DNA of 64,000 nucleotides from Variovorax sp. V213 (GTDB taxonomy: Bacteria > Pseudomonadota > Gammaproteobacteria > Burkholderiales > Burkholderiaceae_C). The position numbers and the translations under genes are program-made. Of the stretch, positions 9,692-18,104 are shown piece after piece; position 1 is the first letter of the stretch; each line of letters begins with the position of its first letter. The notes beneath the pieces are model-generated. The model was not told where the DNA came from, searched no databases, and worked only from the letters and a program-made list of their open reading frames with translations. The stretch spans positions 4,527,001-4,591,000 of the forward strand of contig NZ_AP028664.1 in assembly GCF_041154455.1 (NCBI RefSeq). The letters run 5' to 3'.

Positions 9692-10750
9692 TCAGGCGTT
9701 GAAGAAACCGCGAATGGCAGCGACCGCTCGATCGACACCGGCCGCATCGACATCGAGGTGCGTCACGAAACGCAGGCGATAGAGCCCGGTCGCAAGAATG
9801 CCCTGCTGGTTCAGGTGCGCCAGCAGCTGCGAAGAACGCGCCTGCGCCGCACCCGCGAGATCGACGAACACGATGTTCGTGTGCGGCGCCTCGACCTGCA
9901 GGCCCTCGATGCCTTCGAGCCCCTCTGCCAGTCGCCGGGCCAGTGCATGGTCTTCAGCCAGCCGGTCGACGTGGTGGTCGAGCGCATGCGAAGCCGCCGC
10001 GGCAAGCAGCCCGGCCTGCCGCATGCCGCCGCCCGCCATCTTGCGGATGCGGTGCGCCCGCGCGATGAACTCGCGCGAACCGAGCAGCGCCGAGCCGATG
10101 GGTGCGCCCAGGCCTTTGCTGAAGCAGACCGAGACGCTGTCGAAGCACTGCGCGATGCGGCGTGCTTCGGCGCGGATGTCGCGGCGCTTGTTCAGCGCCG
10201 CCTGCGCCGTTGCAGCGTTGAAGAGGCGAGCCCCGTCCAGGTGCCGCTGCAGCCCCTTGCTCCTGGCCAGATCGGTCGCGGCCTGCACGTATTCAAAAGG
10301 CAGCAGCCTGCCGCCCAGCGTGTTCTCCAGCGCCAGCAGCCGCGTACGCGCGAAGTGCGCGTCGTCGGGCTTGATGGCCGCCTCGATCTGCGCGAGCGGC
10401 AGCGTGCCGTCGGGCGCATGGTCGAGCGGCTGCGGCTGCACGCTGCCGAACACCGCCGCGCCGCCGCCTTCCCAGCGGTAGCAATGCGCCTGCTGGCCGA
10501 CGATGTATTCATCGCCCCGCCCGCAGTGCGAGAGGATCGCGCACAGGTTGCTCTGTGTGCCGGTCGGCACGAACAGCGCCGCCTCGAAGCCCAGCAGCGC
10601 AGCGATCTTTTCCTGCAGCGCGTTGACGCTCGGGTCGGTGCCGAAGACGTCGTCGCCGAGCGGCGCCGCCATCATGGCCTCGCGCATCGCCGGGGTGGGC
10701 TGCGTGACGGTGTCGCTGCGCAGATCGACGATGGAAGAGCGGTCTGTCAT
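9692..10750 (-). CDS. ltaE: Low-specificity L-threonine aldolase
   Basis: 352-residue fold-type I PLP enzyme cleaving threonine or allo-threonine to glycine and acetaldehyde. The N-terminus DLRSDTVTQPTPAMREAM and the segments HLDGARLFNA (PLP-binding Asp) and SVSVCFSKGLGAPIGS (Schiff-base Lys) are diagnostic. It begins six bases after trpG, so it is in the trp operon. The link to tryptophan is unclear; the glycine/serine pool is one possibility. Confidence 0.9.
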   Translation of the reverse strand: MTDRSSIVDLRSDTVTQPTPAMREAMMAAPLGDDVFGTDPSVNALQEKIAALLGFEAALFVPTGTQSNLCAILSHCGRGDEYIVGQQAHCYRWEGGGAAVFGSVQPQPLDHAPDGTLPLAQIEAAIKPDDAHFARTRLLALENTLGGRLLPFEYVQAATDLARSKGLQRHLDGARLFNAATAQAALNKRRDIRAEARRIAQCFDSVSVCFSKGLGAPIGSALLGSREFIARAHRIRKMAGGGMRQAGLLAAAASHALDHHVDRLAEDHALARRLAEGLEGIEGLQVEAPHTNIVFVDLAGAAQARSSQLLAHLNQQGILATGLYRLRFVTHLDVDAAGVDRAVAAIRGFFNA

Positions 10751-10756
10751 GGCGGT

Positions 10757-11341
10757 TCAGTCCAGAAAGTTCTTGAGCATCGCGTGGCCGTGCTCGGTCA
10801 GGATCGATTCGGGATGGAACTGCACGCCCTCGATGCGCACGTCATGCGCAAAGCCGGTATGCCGCACGCCCATGATCTCGCCGTCGTCGGTCCAGGCGGT
10901 GATCGCCAATTCCTTCGGGCAGCTTTCGCGCTCGATCGAGAGCGAGTGATACCGGTTGACGGTGAACTTCTCGGGCAGCCCCGCGAACACGCCTTCTTGC
11001 GTGGTCGTGATCTCGCTGGTCTTGCCATGCATGAGCTGTTGCGCGCGCACGATCCTGCCGCCGAAGGCCGCGCCGATGGCCTGGTGGCCCAGGCACACGC
11101 CAAGAATGGGCAGCTTGCCCGCGAATTCCTTGATGGCCGCCACCGAAACGCCCGCTTCCGCCGGCGAGCAAGGCCCTGGCGACACCACGAGCCGCGTGAC
11201 GCCCAAAGCGATCAGCTCGCCGATCTGCGCCACCGTAATCTCGTCATTGCGGTGCACCTGCACGTCCGCACCCAGCTCGCCCAGGTACTGGACGATGTTG
11301 TAGGTGAAGGAATCGTAGTTGTCGATCATCAGCAGTTTCAT
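10757..11341 (-). CDS. trpG: Anthranilate synthase component II (glutamine amidotransferase)
   Basis: 194-residue class I glutamine amidotransferase that supplies ammonia to TrpE. The nucleophile Cys83 lies in GVCLGHQAIG; the His-Glu pair is in VQFHPESILTEHG near residue 175. The N-terminus MKLLMIDNYDSFTYN is typical. Its ATG overlaps the stop of the upstream GxxExxY gene (ATGA). PabA function alongside TrpG is common in such proteins. Confidence 0.97.
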   Translation of the reverse strand: MKLLMIDNYDSFTYNIVQYLGELGADVQVHRNDEITVAQIGELIALGVTRLVVSPGPCSPAEAGVSVAAIKEFAGKLPILGVCLGHQAIGAAFGGRIVRAQQLMHGKTSEITTTQEGVFAGLPEKFTVNRYHSLSIERESCPKELAITAWTDDGEIMGVRHTGFAHDVRIEGVQFHPESILTEHGHAMLKNFLD

Positions 11342-11730
11342 GGCTTGCTCACAATCCGGTGCACGCCCTTGACGACGGGGAACACGTTGAAGTTGATCAA
11401 AAGGCCCAGCTTGAGGCCCGAGAGCCTCAGCGCGGCAAGCACCTGCGCGCGGTGCAGGTCGGTCAGCACGTCGACCGCCTTGAGCTCGACGATGACCGAT
11501 TGCTCGACCACGAAGCCCGCGCGGTACACCTCGCCGAGAGAACGGCCCTTGTAGCTGGCCGACAGCGCCACGCCCTGCGCAAAGCCGATCTCGCGCTCGG
11601 CGAGTTCGATGGCCAGTGCCGCGGCGTAGGCGTCTTCACTCAGGCCCGTGCCAAGCACGCGCTGAACCTCGACGGCGGCGCCGATGATTTCGTGCGAGAA
11701 ATCGTTCTGGATGTCCGGTACGTTGCTCAT
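11338..11730 (-). CDS. GxxExxY protein (PD-(D/E)XK nuclease-superfamily fold)
   Basis: 130-residue protein with the family-naming motif GLSEDAY (residues 29-35) and, further on, VIVELKAV, which fits the (D/E)xK core of PD-(D/E)XK nucleases (Pfam PDDEXK_3, known). Function is unknown. Its ATG overlaps the trpE stop and its stop overlaps the trpG ATG, each as ATGA, so it is translationally coupled between the two anthranilate synthase subunits. Confidence 0.85.
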   Translation of the reverse strand: MSNVPDIQNDFSHEIIGAAVEVQRVLGTGLSEDAYAAALAIELAEREIGFAQGVALSASYKGRSLGEVYRAGFVVEQSVIVELKAVDVLTDLHRAQVLAALRLSGLKLGLLINFNVFPVVKGVHRIVSKP

Positions 11731-13229
11731 TCCAGCCCCTCCTCGACCAGTTCGGCGGCGCGCAGCAGTGCGCGCGCCTTGGCTTCCGTTTCTTTCCACT
11801 CCAGCTCGGGCACCGAATCGGCGACCACGCCGGCCGCGGCCTGCACGTGCAGCATCTGGTCTTTCACGATGCCGGTGCGGATGGCGATGGCCACGTCCAT
11901 GTCGCCCGCATAGCTGATGTAGCCGCAGGCACCGCCGTAGAGGCCGCGCTTGGTGGGCTCCAGCTGGTCGATGAGTTCCATCGCGTGCACCTTGGGCGCG
12001 CCGGTCAGCGTGCCGGCCGGGAACGTGGCCTTGAGCACGTCGATGGCGGTCATGCCGTCTTTCAGCGTGCCTTCGACGTTGCTCACGATGTGCATCACGT
12101 GGCTGTAGCGCTCGACCGCGAAGGCCTCGGTCACCTTCACGGTGCCGGTCTTGGCGATGCGGCCGATGTCGTTGCGCGCGAGGTCGATCAGCATCACGTG
12201 CTCGGCGCGCTCCTTCGGGTCGTTGATGAGTTCCACCTCGGCCGCCTTGTCGAGCTCCAGCGAGGCGCCGCGCGGGCGCGTGCCCGCCAGCGGGCGGATG
12301 GTGATCTTCTGCTCGCCCTCGCCGGTGTTCTCCTGGCGCACCAGGATTTCGGGCGAGGCCCCCACCACGTGGAAATCGCCCAGGTGGTAGTAGTACATGT
12401 AGGGCGACGGATTCAGCGAACGCAGCGCGCGGTACAGCGACAGCGGCGACTCGGTATAGCGCTTGCTGATGCGCTGCCCCACCTGCACCTGCATGAAGTC
12501 GCCGGCGGCGATCATTTCCTTGGCGCGCTCCACGGCCGCAAGATAGTCGGCCTTGGCAAAGCTGCGCTCGGGCGGATGGGGCTGCGTCGGCTTGACGACG
12601 GGTGCACTCACCGAATACTTGAGCTTTTCCTTCAGCTCGCGCAGGCGGCGCTTGCCCGCCGCATAGGCCTCGGGCTGCTTTGGATCGGCATAGACGATCA
12701 GGTAGAGCTTGCCCGAGAGGTTGTCGATGACGGCCAGCTCTTCGCACTGCAGCAGCAGGATGTCGGGGCAGCCCAGCGCATCGGGCGGGCAGCTTTTTTC
12801 GAGCTTACGTTCGATGTGGCGCACCGTGTCGTAGCCGAAGTAGCCGGCAAGGCCGCCGCAGAAGCGCGGCAGGCCGGGCCGCAGCGCCACCTTGAAGCGC
12901 TTCTGGTATTCGGCGATGAAGTCCAGCGGATTGCCCGCGGCGGTCTCGACCACTTGGCCGTCGGTCACCACCTCGGTCACGGCTTCGGCGCCGAAGCCCG
13001 ACGCGCGCAGCAAGGTCCGCGCCGGCAGTCCGATGAAGCTGTAGCGCCCGAAGCGCTCGCCGCCCACCACCGATTCGAGCAGGAAGCTGTGCTTGCCGCC
13101 GCCCTGCGAATGGGCCAGCTTGAGATAGAGGGAAAGAGGCGTTTCGAGGTCGGCAAAGGCCTCGGCCATCAGCGGAATGCGGTTGTAGCCCTGGGCGCTG
13201 AGGCTCTTGAATTCAAGTTCGGTGATCAC
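11727..13229 (-). CDS. trpE: Anthranilate synthase component I
   Basis: Chorismate-using subunit of anthranilate synthase, first step of tryptophan synthesis. I chose the GTG at 13227-13229 (VITELEFKSLSAQGYNRIPL, 500 residues) because GGAGA lies 8 bases upstream and the family usually starts here; an in-frame ATG at 13283 would add 18 residues without a clear ribosome site. The feedback-site region LLESVVGGERFGRYSFIG and the catalytic C-terminal half (LAGTRPRG, LIDLARNDIGR, GACGYISYAGDMD) are complete. No trp leader peptide is evident upstream. Confidence 0.95.
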   Translation of the reverse strand: MITELEFKSLSAQGYNRIPLMAEAFADLETPLSLYLKLAHSQGGGKHSFLLESVVGGERFGRYSFIGLPARTLLRASGFGAEAVTEVVTDGQVVETAAGNPLDFIAEYQKRFKVALRPGLPRFCGGLAGYFGYDTVRHIERKLEKSCPPDALGCPDILLLQCEELAVIDNLSGKLYLIVYADPKQPEAYAAGKRRLRELKEKLKYSVSAPVVKPTQPHPPERSFAKADYLAAVERAKEMIAAGDFMQVQVGQRISKRYTESPLSLYRALRSLNPSPYMYYYHLGDFHVVGASPEILVRQENTGEGEQKITIRPLAGTRPRGASLELDKAAEVELINDPKERAEHVMLIDLARNDIGRIAKTGTVKVTEAFAVERYSHVMHIVSNVEGTLKDGMTAIDVLKATFPAGTLTGAPKVHAMELIDQLEPTKRGLYGGACGYISYAGDMDVAIAIRTGIVKDQMLHVQAAAGVVADSVPELEWKETEAKARALLRAAELVEEGLE

Positions 13230-13556
13230 GGATTCGTTCTCCAATTGCCTCCGGCGCTCGAGTTCGGCCGGTGGCAAGGTCATTCACTGGTGGTCCGGAG
13301 TCGATGACCGATCCGGTACCGCGGGCGCACGGCGTGCGCCGTGCAATCAAACAGTCAGCGATGTATGGCGACGCCAGGGCCAGGCTCCCCGGCTGCCTTC
13401 ACCTGTTTGAATGATGTGATGAACGAACATGGAGCGTGGAGTTTAGCCCACGAAAACGCCGCCGCGTGCAACAGCCCGCTTCAGGGTTCCCCCGAGGGGA
13501 ACGGGGTAGAACGAAAAGATACATTAGCACGATCGTTCGCAAATCGAGGAGATCCT

Positions 13557-14162
13557 TTGGCCGCACCTTCGCTCCCGACCCTGTCGTTCTCCCGCCTGGC
13601 CGCGCTGGCCTTCGCTTCGGCCGTGCTCGGCGTCTCGGCCGCGCAGGTCGACGTGGCCGGCGTCAAGCTGAACGACACCCTCGACCTGCGCGGCAGCACC
13701 CTGCAGCTCAATGGCGCCGGCGTGCGCTACAAGGCCGTCTTCAAGGTCTACACGGCGGGGTTCTACGTGGGCAAGAAAGTCTCCACGCCTGAAGAGGCGC
13801 TGGCCGCGCCGGGCCCCAAGCGCGTGGCGATCACCATGCTGCGCGACATCGAGGCCAACGAACTCGGCAAGCTCTTCACCAAGGGCGTGGAAGAAAACTC
13901 GCCCAAGAGCGAAATGGTCAACCTCATTCCGGGGCTGCTGCGCATGGGCCAGATGTTCGCCGACCAGAAGCAGCTCAAGGCCGGCGACACCTTCACGATC
14001 GACTGGCTGCCCGGCACGGGCACGGTGATCACCGTGCGCGGTGTGCCGCAGCCCGATCCCATCAAGGAACAGGCCTTCTTCAACGCGCTGCTGCGCATCT
14101 GGCTCGGCCCCGTGCCGGCCGACTGGAAACTCAAGGACGCGCTGCTCGGAAAGCAGCCGTAG
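13557..14162 (+). CDS. Secreted chalcone isomerase-like protein
   Basis: About 201 residues starting at a TTG (13557-13559) preceded by GAGGAG at a 5-base spacing; a longer in-frame start exists but lacks a ribosome site. A Sec-type signal peptide (FSRLAALAFASAVLGVSAAQ) leads into a chalcone-isomerase-like domain with DVAGVKLNDTLDL and YKAVFKVYTAGFYVGKK. Bacterial members have no proven enzyme activity and some bind fatty acids. Divergent from trpE, convergent with gph. Confidence 0.85.
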   Translation: MAAPSLPTLSFSRLAALAFASAVLGVSAAQVDVAGVKLNDTLDLRGSTLQLNGAGVRYKAVFKVYTAGFYVGKKVSTPEEALAAPGPKRVAITMLRDIEANELGKLFTKGVEENSPKSEMVNLIPGLLRMGQMFADQKQLKAGDTFTIDWLPGTGTVITVRGVPQPDPIKEQAFFNALLRIWLGPVPADWKLKDALLGKQP

Positions 14163-14177
14163 CCGCGGCCTTCCGGC

Positions 14178-14918
14178 TCAAGCCGCCGCGCGATCGAGTT
14201 CGGCGAGCGAATCCACGAAGCCGTCGGCATCCACGCCGCGCACCGGCTCGCCATGGTTGTAGCCGTAGGTCACGAGCAGCACCGGGCAGCCGGCCGCACG
14301 TGCGGCCTTGGCGTCGTTGCTCGAGTCGCCGATCATCAGCGTGCGCGCAGGAACGGTGCCCAGCGCCTCGCAGGTCTTGGCCAGCGGCAGCGGGTCCGGC
14401 TTCTTGCGGGCGAAGGCATCGCCGCCGAAGGCGAACTCGAAGAAGCCATCGAGCCCCTTGGCGGCCAGCAGCGGCTTGGCGAACGAAGTCGGCTTGTTGG
14501 TGAGGCAGGCCAGGCGCAGGCCGCGCGACCGCAGCGCCTTGAGACCCTCGACCACGCCCGGATACACCGCCGAGTGCTGTCCGTTGATGGCGAGGTAGTG
14601 GTGCTGGTAGCGCTCCCAGGCCCGGTCGAAAAGCGCTTGCGCCCGTGCCTGCAGCGCCTCCGCAGCGGCGCCTCCCGATGGCGCATGGCCGCCCGAAGAC
14701 ATCACATGCGCGAGTGCCGAAAGAATCAGGTGCTCCGAGCCCTTGCCCACCATTTTTTCAATGGCCGCCGGCGCCACAGGAGGCAACGACAGGTCATCGA
14801 GCATGTGGTTCAGCGACACCGCGAAATCGCCGAGGGTGTCGACCATGGTGCCGTCGAGATCGACGATGGCGGCATCGAAGCGGGTGGGGTCGAAGCTAAT
14901 AGAGTTCAAAACAAGCAA
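14178..14918 (-). CDS. gph: Phosphoglycolate phosphatase (HAD family)
   Basis: 246-residue HAD hydrolase. Motif I is DLDGTMVDTL with nucleophile Asp20 and Asp22, motif II is CLTNKP, and motif III/IV is KKPDPLP followed by MIGDSSNDAKAA. This family removes 2-phosphoglycolate, a by-product of DNA repair and RubisCO. In related genomes gph usually neighbours rpe and trpE; here rpe is absent upstream, where the catabolic island begins. Confidence 0.92.
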   Translation of the reverse strand: MLVLNSISFDPTRFDAAIVDLDGTMVDTLGDFAVSLNHMLDDLSLPPVAPAAIEKMVGKGSEHLILSALAHVMSSGGHAPSGGAAAEALQARAQALFDRAWERYQHHYLAINGQHSAVYPGVVEGLKALRSRGLRLACLTNKPTSFAKPLLAAKGLDGFFEFAFGGDAFARKKPDPLPLAKTCEALGTVPARTLMIGDSSNDAKAARAAGCPVLLVTYGYNHGEPVRGVDADGFVDSLAELDRAAA

Positions 14919-15097
14919 TTAGAGTTCGAAAAATAGCCCAGCACTTTACTGGCCATCAAAAAATGGAGTTCAAACAATTCGAAAATCCTAGGTGAGAAAG
15001 CGAAGGTATGCCAGCAGTTGCCGCAGTTCTCGGCAGCGGTGATGACAGCACACCGACACGATGATCCGATCTCGAGGTGTGCACACCTGTTGCGCGA

Positions 15098-15163
15098 GAA
15101 GTCCGGTTGGCAAAGGCAGGTTTCGCACTGGCCAACAAAAACGCGCGCATTCTGTGGGCTGTC
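15098..15163 (+). pseudogene. IS110-family transposase remnant
   Basis: A short in-frame stretch reads KAGFALANKNARILWAV (15113-15163), which resembles the conserved C-terminal ANK-AR-I-WA motif of IS110-type transposases. It is preceded by non-matching sequence and cut off right before the end of the nitrilase gene. No terminal repeats were found. It marks the left edge of the nitrile island and the point where gph loses its usual neighbour. Identification rests on one motif. Confidence 0.4.
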
Positions 15164-15180
15164 TATGGATCGACCTTTTC

Positions 15181-16194
15181 TCAATCGGCCTTTGCTTCTG
15201 TCCATTGGGCTGTGTCGGTAACGCCTTCCCCGAAATTGACGCAGGTCCGGCGTGGATTCCTGTTGACCATGAGGCGCACGACATCGCCGCGAGCGTAGTG
15301 GCCCGATGGGTCGTAGGCCGCCTTGGCCACGGCGATGTTGGCGAGATCGATGTCTGCGTAGAGCAGGCCTTCCTGGTCCTGAGGCATGTGCGGCACCAGA
15401 GGTTGTCCGTCGGGTCCGAAGATCATCGAGTAGCCGCCGCCCGGCTTGCAGCCTTCGGCATTGAGCAGCGCCACTCGGTCGGGCGTGTCGCACAGCGCGT
15501 CGAACATGTCCTGTCCGGTGACCGCGCTCGCGTGGAGCACGTAGCAGCCCCCTTCCAGCGCATAGATCTGGCTGGCGGCCAGGTTGACTTCATGTCCGAG
15601 CGCGTAGGCCTTGCCACGGTACAGGGTGAACGAGGGCCAGGATGCCACGTGCACCTGCTCGTGCATCGAGTACATCGCGTACTTCGACAGCGGCTGGATG
15701 TGCTCCGCGCAGCACAGCGCGCCAAGGCGGCCGACACTGGTGTCGACGACCTGGAAGTCGGTGCCATCCCCTTCACCGAACAGGGTGCGCTCGACGTGCG
15801 TGGGCTTCAGCTTGCGACGCTTGAACACCATCTCGCCCTTGTCGCTGATGAGCGCCTGACTGATGTACAGCGATCCGCCCTCGATCTCGGAGAAACCGAT
15901 CACGACATTGATGTCCGACTTCTTGGCGGCCGCGGCGATTGCCGCCAGCTCCGGCCCGTCCACCCGCAGGGAATTGGCGTGGTATCTGGAGACGAACTGC
16001 ATCCCCCATGCCGGCGCGCCGAGCCAGAGCCACCAGGGGTAGCCCGGGATGAACACCTCAGGAAACGCCACGAGCTTCGCGCCGTTGGCCCCCGCCTCGG
16101 CGATCAGGCCGATGGCTTTTTCCGTGGAGGCCTTCGCATCGAGGAACACCGGCGCGGCCTGGACGACGGCCACCTTGAAAGCTGTTTCGGACAT
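15181..16194 (-). CDS. Arylacetonitrilase-type nitrilase
   Basis: 337-residue nitrilase converting a nitrile to acid plus ammonia. The triad is Glu46 (FPEVFIPGYPWWLWLG), Lys128 (KRRKLKPTHVER) and Cys162 (LGALCCAEHIQP). The residue after the catalytic Cys is Ala rather than the usual Trp, as I recall for the Pseudomonas fluorescens EBC191 enzyme, which acts on mandelonitrile and releases much amide. It ends the operon with a LIV-type transporter, 44 bases after the permease. Aryl-hydroxynitrile specificity is inferred from the neighbouring mandelate pathway. Confidence 0.93.
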   Translation of the reverse strand: MSETAFKVAVVQAAPVFLDAKASTEKAIGLIAEAGANGAKLVAFPEVFIPGYPWWLWLGAPAWGMQFVSRYHANSLRVDGPELAAIAAAAKKSDINVVIGFSEIEGGSLYISQALISDKGEMVFKRRKLKPTHVERTLFGEGDGTDFQVVDTSVGRLGALCCAEHIQPLSKYAMYSMHEQVHVASWPSFTLYRGKAYALGHEVNLAASQIYALEGGCYVLHASAVTGQDMFDALCDTPDRVALLNAEGCKPGGGYSMIFGPDGQPLVPHMPQDQEGLLYADIDLANIAVAKAAYDPSGHYARGDVVRLMVNRNPRRTCVNFGEGVTDTAQWTEAKAD

Positions 16195-16238
16195 CTGGAT
16201 TTCCTTGACTGTGAGTGAATGCTTGAAGAGGACGGGTT

Positions 16239-17240
16239 TCAGCGGCGGGGCATGTCGCGCCGCACGCCGAATGGATCGATGGCCCATCGCCGGGTGACGA
16301 GGCTCCAGGCGCCGCCGGGCGCGAACACCATGGTGGCGATGGCGAGCGAGCCGAGGCCGATGAAGTACCACGAGCCGTAGCTGGCGAAGGACTCGCGCAG
16401 GAGGAAGTAGAGGATCGTTCCCAGAATGGGGCCCTCCAGCGTTCCGATACCGCCGAGCACCGCAATGAAGATGGCCGCGGCGGACCAGTTCAGCGAGAAG
16501 GTCGCATCCGGCGTCACCTGCAGCGTGTTCATGTAGGCCACGGCGCCCGCGAGGCCGGTGATGGAGCCCGCGATGACCCACAGCGCGAGCTTGGCCCGCT
16601 GAACCGAAACGCCGGATGCGGCCGCGGCAGCCTCCGAGTCCCTCACGCTCATCAGCGCCAGGCCCAGCTTGCCCCTGAGCATCAGGCGCGCGACGACGAG
16701 TGCCCCAATCCCGGTCATCAGCGCGGACCAATAGACACCCGCGTTGCGCGTCCAACGCTCGAAGCTCCCGAGCGCCTCGAGCGGCATGCCGCCCCCTGCG
16801 CCCAGCCATTCGTTGTTGAGCGTCAGGATCCGCAGCATCTCCGCGAGCACCCATGTTGCCACCGCGAAATGCGCGCCGCCGAGCCGAAACATCGGCAGCG
16901 CGCTCAGCAATGCGAAGAGTGCGGTCGCCGCCGTCGCGAGCGGCAGCATGATCCAAGGGTTGATTCCCAACCTGTTGGACAGGGCGAATAGGGCATAGGC
17001 CCCCACGCCGACAAACATCTGGTGCCCCACGACGACCAGCCCGCCGTAGCCTGCGAGCAGGTTCCAGGCCAGCGCCATCGCGAAGACGGTGAAGACTTCC
17101 ACGAGGAGACGTTGGGTCGCGAAGCTGGTGAACCACGGTGCCAGGGCCAGGGCGCCCAGCACGGCGAGCAACACGACGCCAACTGCCGCCCTGCCCGCCT
17201 TACGCGGCCGGGCCCCATTCATCAGTGCGATCGAGTTCAT
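16239..17240 (-). CDS. LIV-type ABC transporter permease (LivM-like)
   Basis: 333-residue inner-membrane permease with about nine to ten hydrophobic segments. The stretch AWNLLAGYGGLVVVGHQMFVG and the C-terminal GGIGTLEGPILGTILYFLLRE are typical of branched-chain-amino-acid-type LivM permeases. Its ATG overlaps the LivH-like stop (ATGA). It belongs to the transporter encoded with the nitrilase; the cargo is probably the nitrile, its acid or a glycoside rather than leucine. Confidence 0.92.
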   Translation of the reverse strand: MNSIALMNGARPRKAGRAAVGVVLLAVLGALALAPWFTSFATQRLLVEVFTVFAMALAWNLLAGYGGLVVVGHQMFVGVGAYALFALSNRLGINPWIMLPLATAATALFALLSALPMFRLGGAHFAVATWVLAEMLRILTLNNEWLGAGGGMPLEALGSFERWTRNAGVYWSALMTGIGALVVARLMLRGKLGLALMSVRDSEAAAAASGVSVQRAKLALWVIAGSITGLAGAVAYMNTLQVTPDATFSLNWSAAAIFIAVLGGIGTLEGPILGTILYFLLRESFASYGSWYFIGLGSLAIATMVFAPGGAWSLVTRRWAIDPFGVRRDMPRR

Positions 17241-18103
17241 CGCGAACCCTTTCCAAAAAGCCCTTGCGGACGGGCCAGCAACGCAATCAGGAAGACGAGG
17301 TGTCCGAAGAACGGGCCGAGGCCCGACGACACCTTGGCACCAAGGAGCTGCGCCACGCCGATGATCAAGCCACCGACAAACGTGCCCCAGACATTGCCGA
17401 GGCCGCCAAGCACAACGGCCTCGAACGAGTACAGCAGGCGCTCGGGCCCCGCCGTGGGCGAAAACGGCGTTCTGATGCCGTACATCACCGACGCCAGCGC
17501 GATCACGGCGAGGACGAAGCCGGTGACCAGCGCGAAGAAGTTGCGGTCGTTGACGCCGACCAGCCGCGCGGTGCCGGGGTCGTCCGCCACGGCGCGCGCC
17601 TGCCGGCCCAGATGCGAGTGGCCGATCAACCAGCTGGTGCCCGCGAAGATGCCCACACTGATCAACGTCGAGACGAGCGGCAGCAGGCCTATGGACACCC
17701 CGCCCAGGTCGAATCCCTGCAGGGCGAACTCGCCGGCCTGGAGGCTGCGCGTATCGGCCGTATAGACCTCCTGCAGGAGGTTCTGCAGGACGATCGAGAG
17801 CCCGAAGGTCAGCAGCAACGGCGAAAGCGCTCCCCTGCCCACCACGCGATTGAGCAGGACCCTCTGCAGCACATAGCCGATGACGAACATCACCGGGACC
17901 ACGGCGAGCAACGAGATGAACGGACCGATGCCCAGGTGCTGCATCACCGTGCTGCACAGGTAGGCGCCCAGGACGATCAGGTCGCCATGCGCGATGTTGA
18001 TCATCTTCATCACACCGAGGCTCAGGCTGAGGCCCAGCCCGAAGAGGGCATAGAGCGCGCCGAGCATCAGCCCGCCTGCGATGGTTTCGAGTAGTGCTTG
18101 CAT
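17237..18103 (-). CDS. LIV-type ABC transporter permease (LivH-like)
   Basis: 288-residue permease. ATG at 18101-18103 (MQALLETIAGGLMLGALYALFG) is chosen because an earlier in-frame ATG would overlap the upstream ATPase gene. The conserved MINIAHGDLIVLGAY segment and ALSPLLLTFGLS are LivH hallmarks. Coupled with the LivM-like gene through an ATGA overlap and one base away from the ATPase upstream. Confidence 0.92.
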   Translation of the reverse strand: MQALLETIAGGLMLGALYALFGLGLSLSLGVMKMINIAHGDLIVLGAYLCSTVMQHLGIGPFISLLAVVPVMFVIGYVLQRVLLNRVVGRGALSPLLLTFGLSIVLQNLLQEVYTADTRSLQAGEFALQGFDLGGVSIGLLPLVSTLISVGIFAGTSWLIGHSHLGRQARAVADDPGTARLVGVNDRNFFALVTGFVLAVIALASVMYGIRTPFSPTAGPERLLYSFEAVVLGGLGNVWGTFVGGLIIGVAQLLGAKVSSGLGPFFGHLVFLIALLARPQGLFGKGSR

Positions 18104-18104
18104 G

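Noticed and set aside
13230..13283. TrpE start 18 codons upstream at ATG 13283
   Set aside because: No ribosome site there, while GGAGA precedes the GTG at 13227-13229 and known TrpE proteins start at this point.
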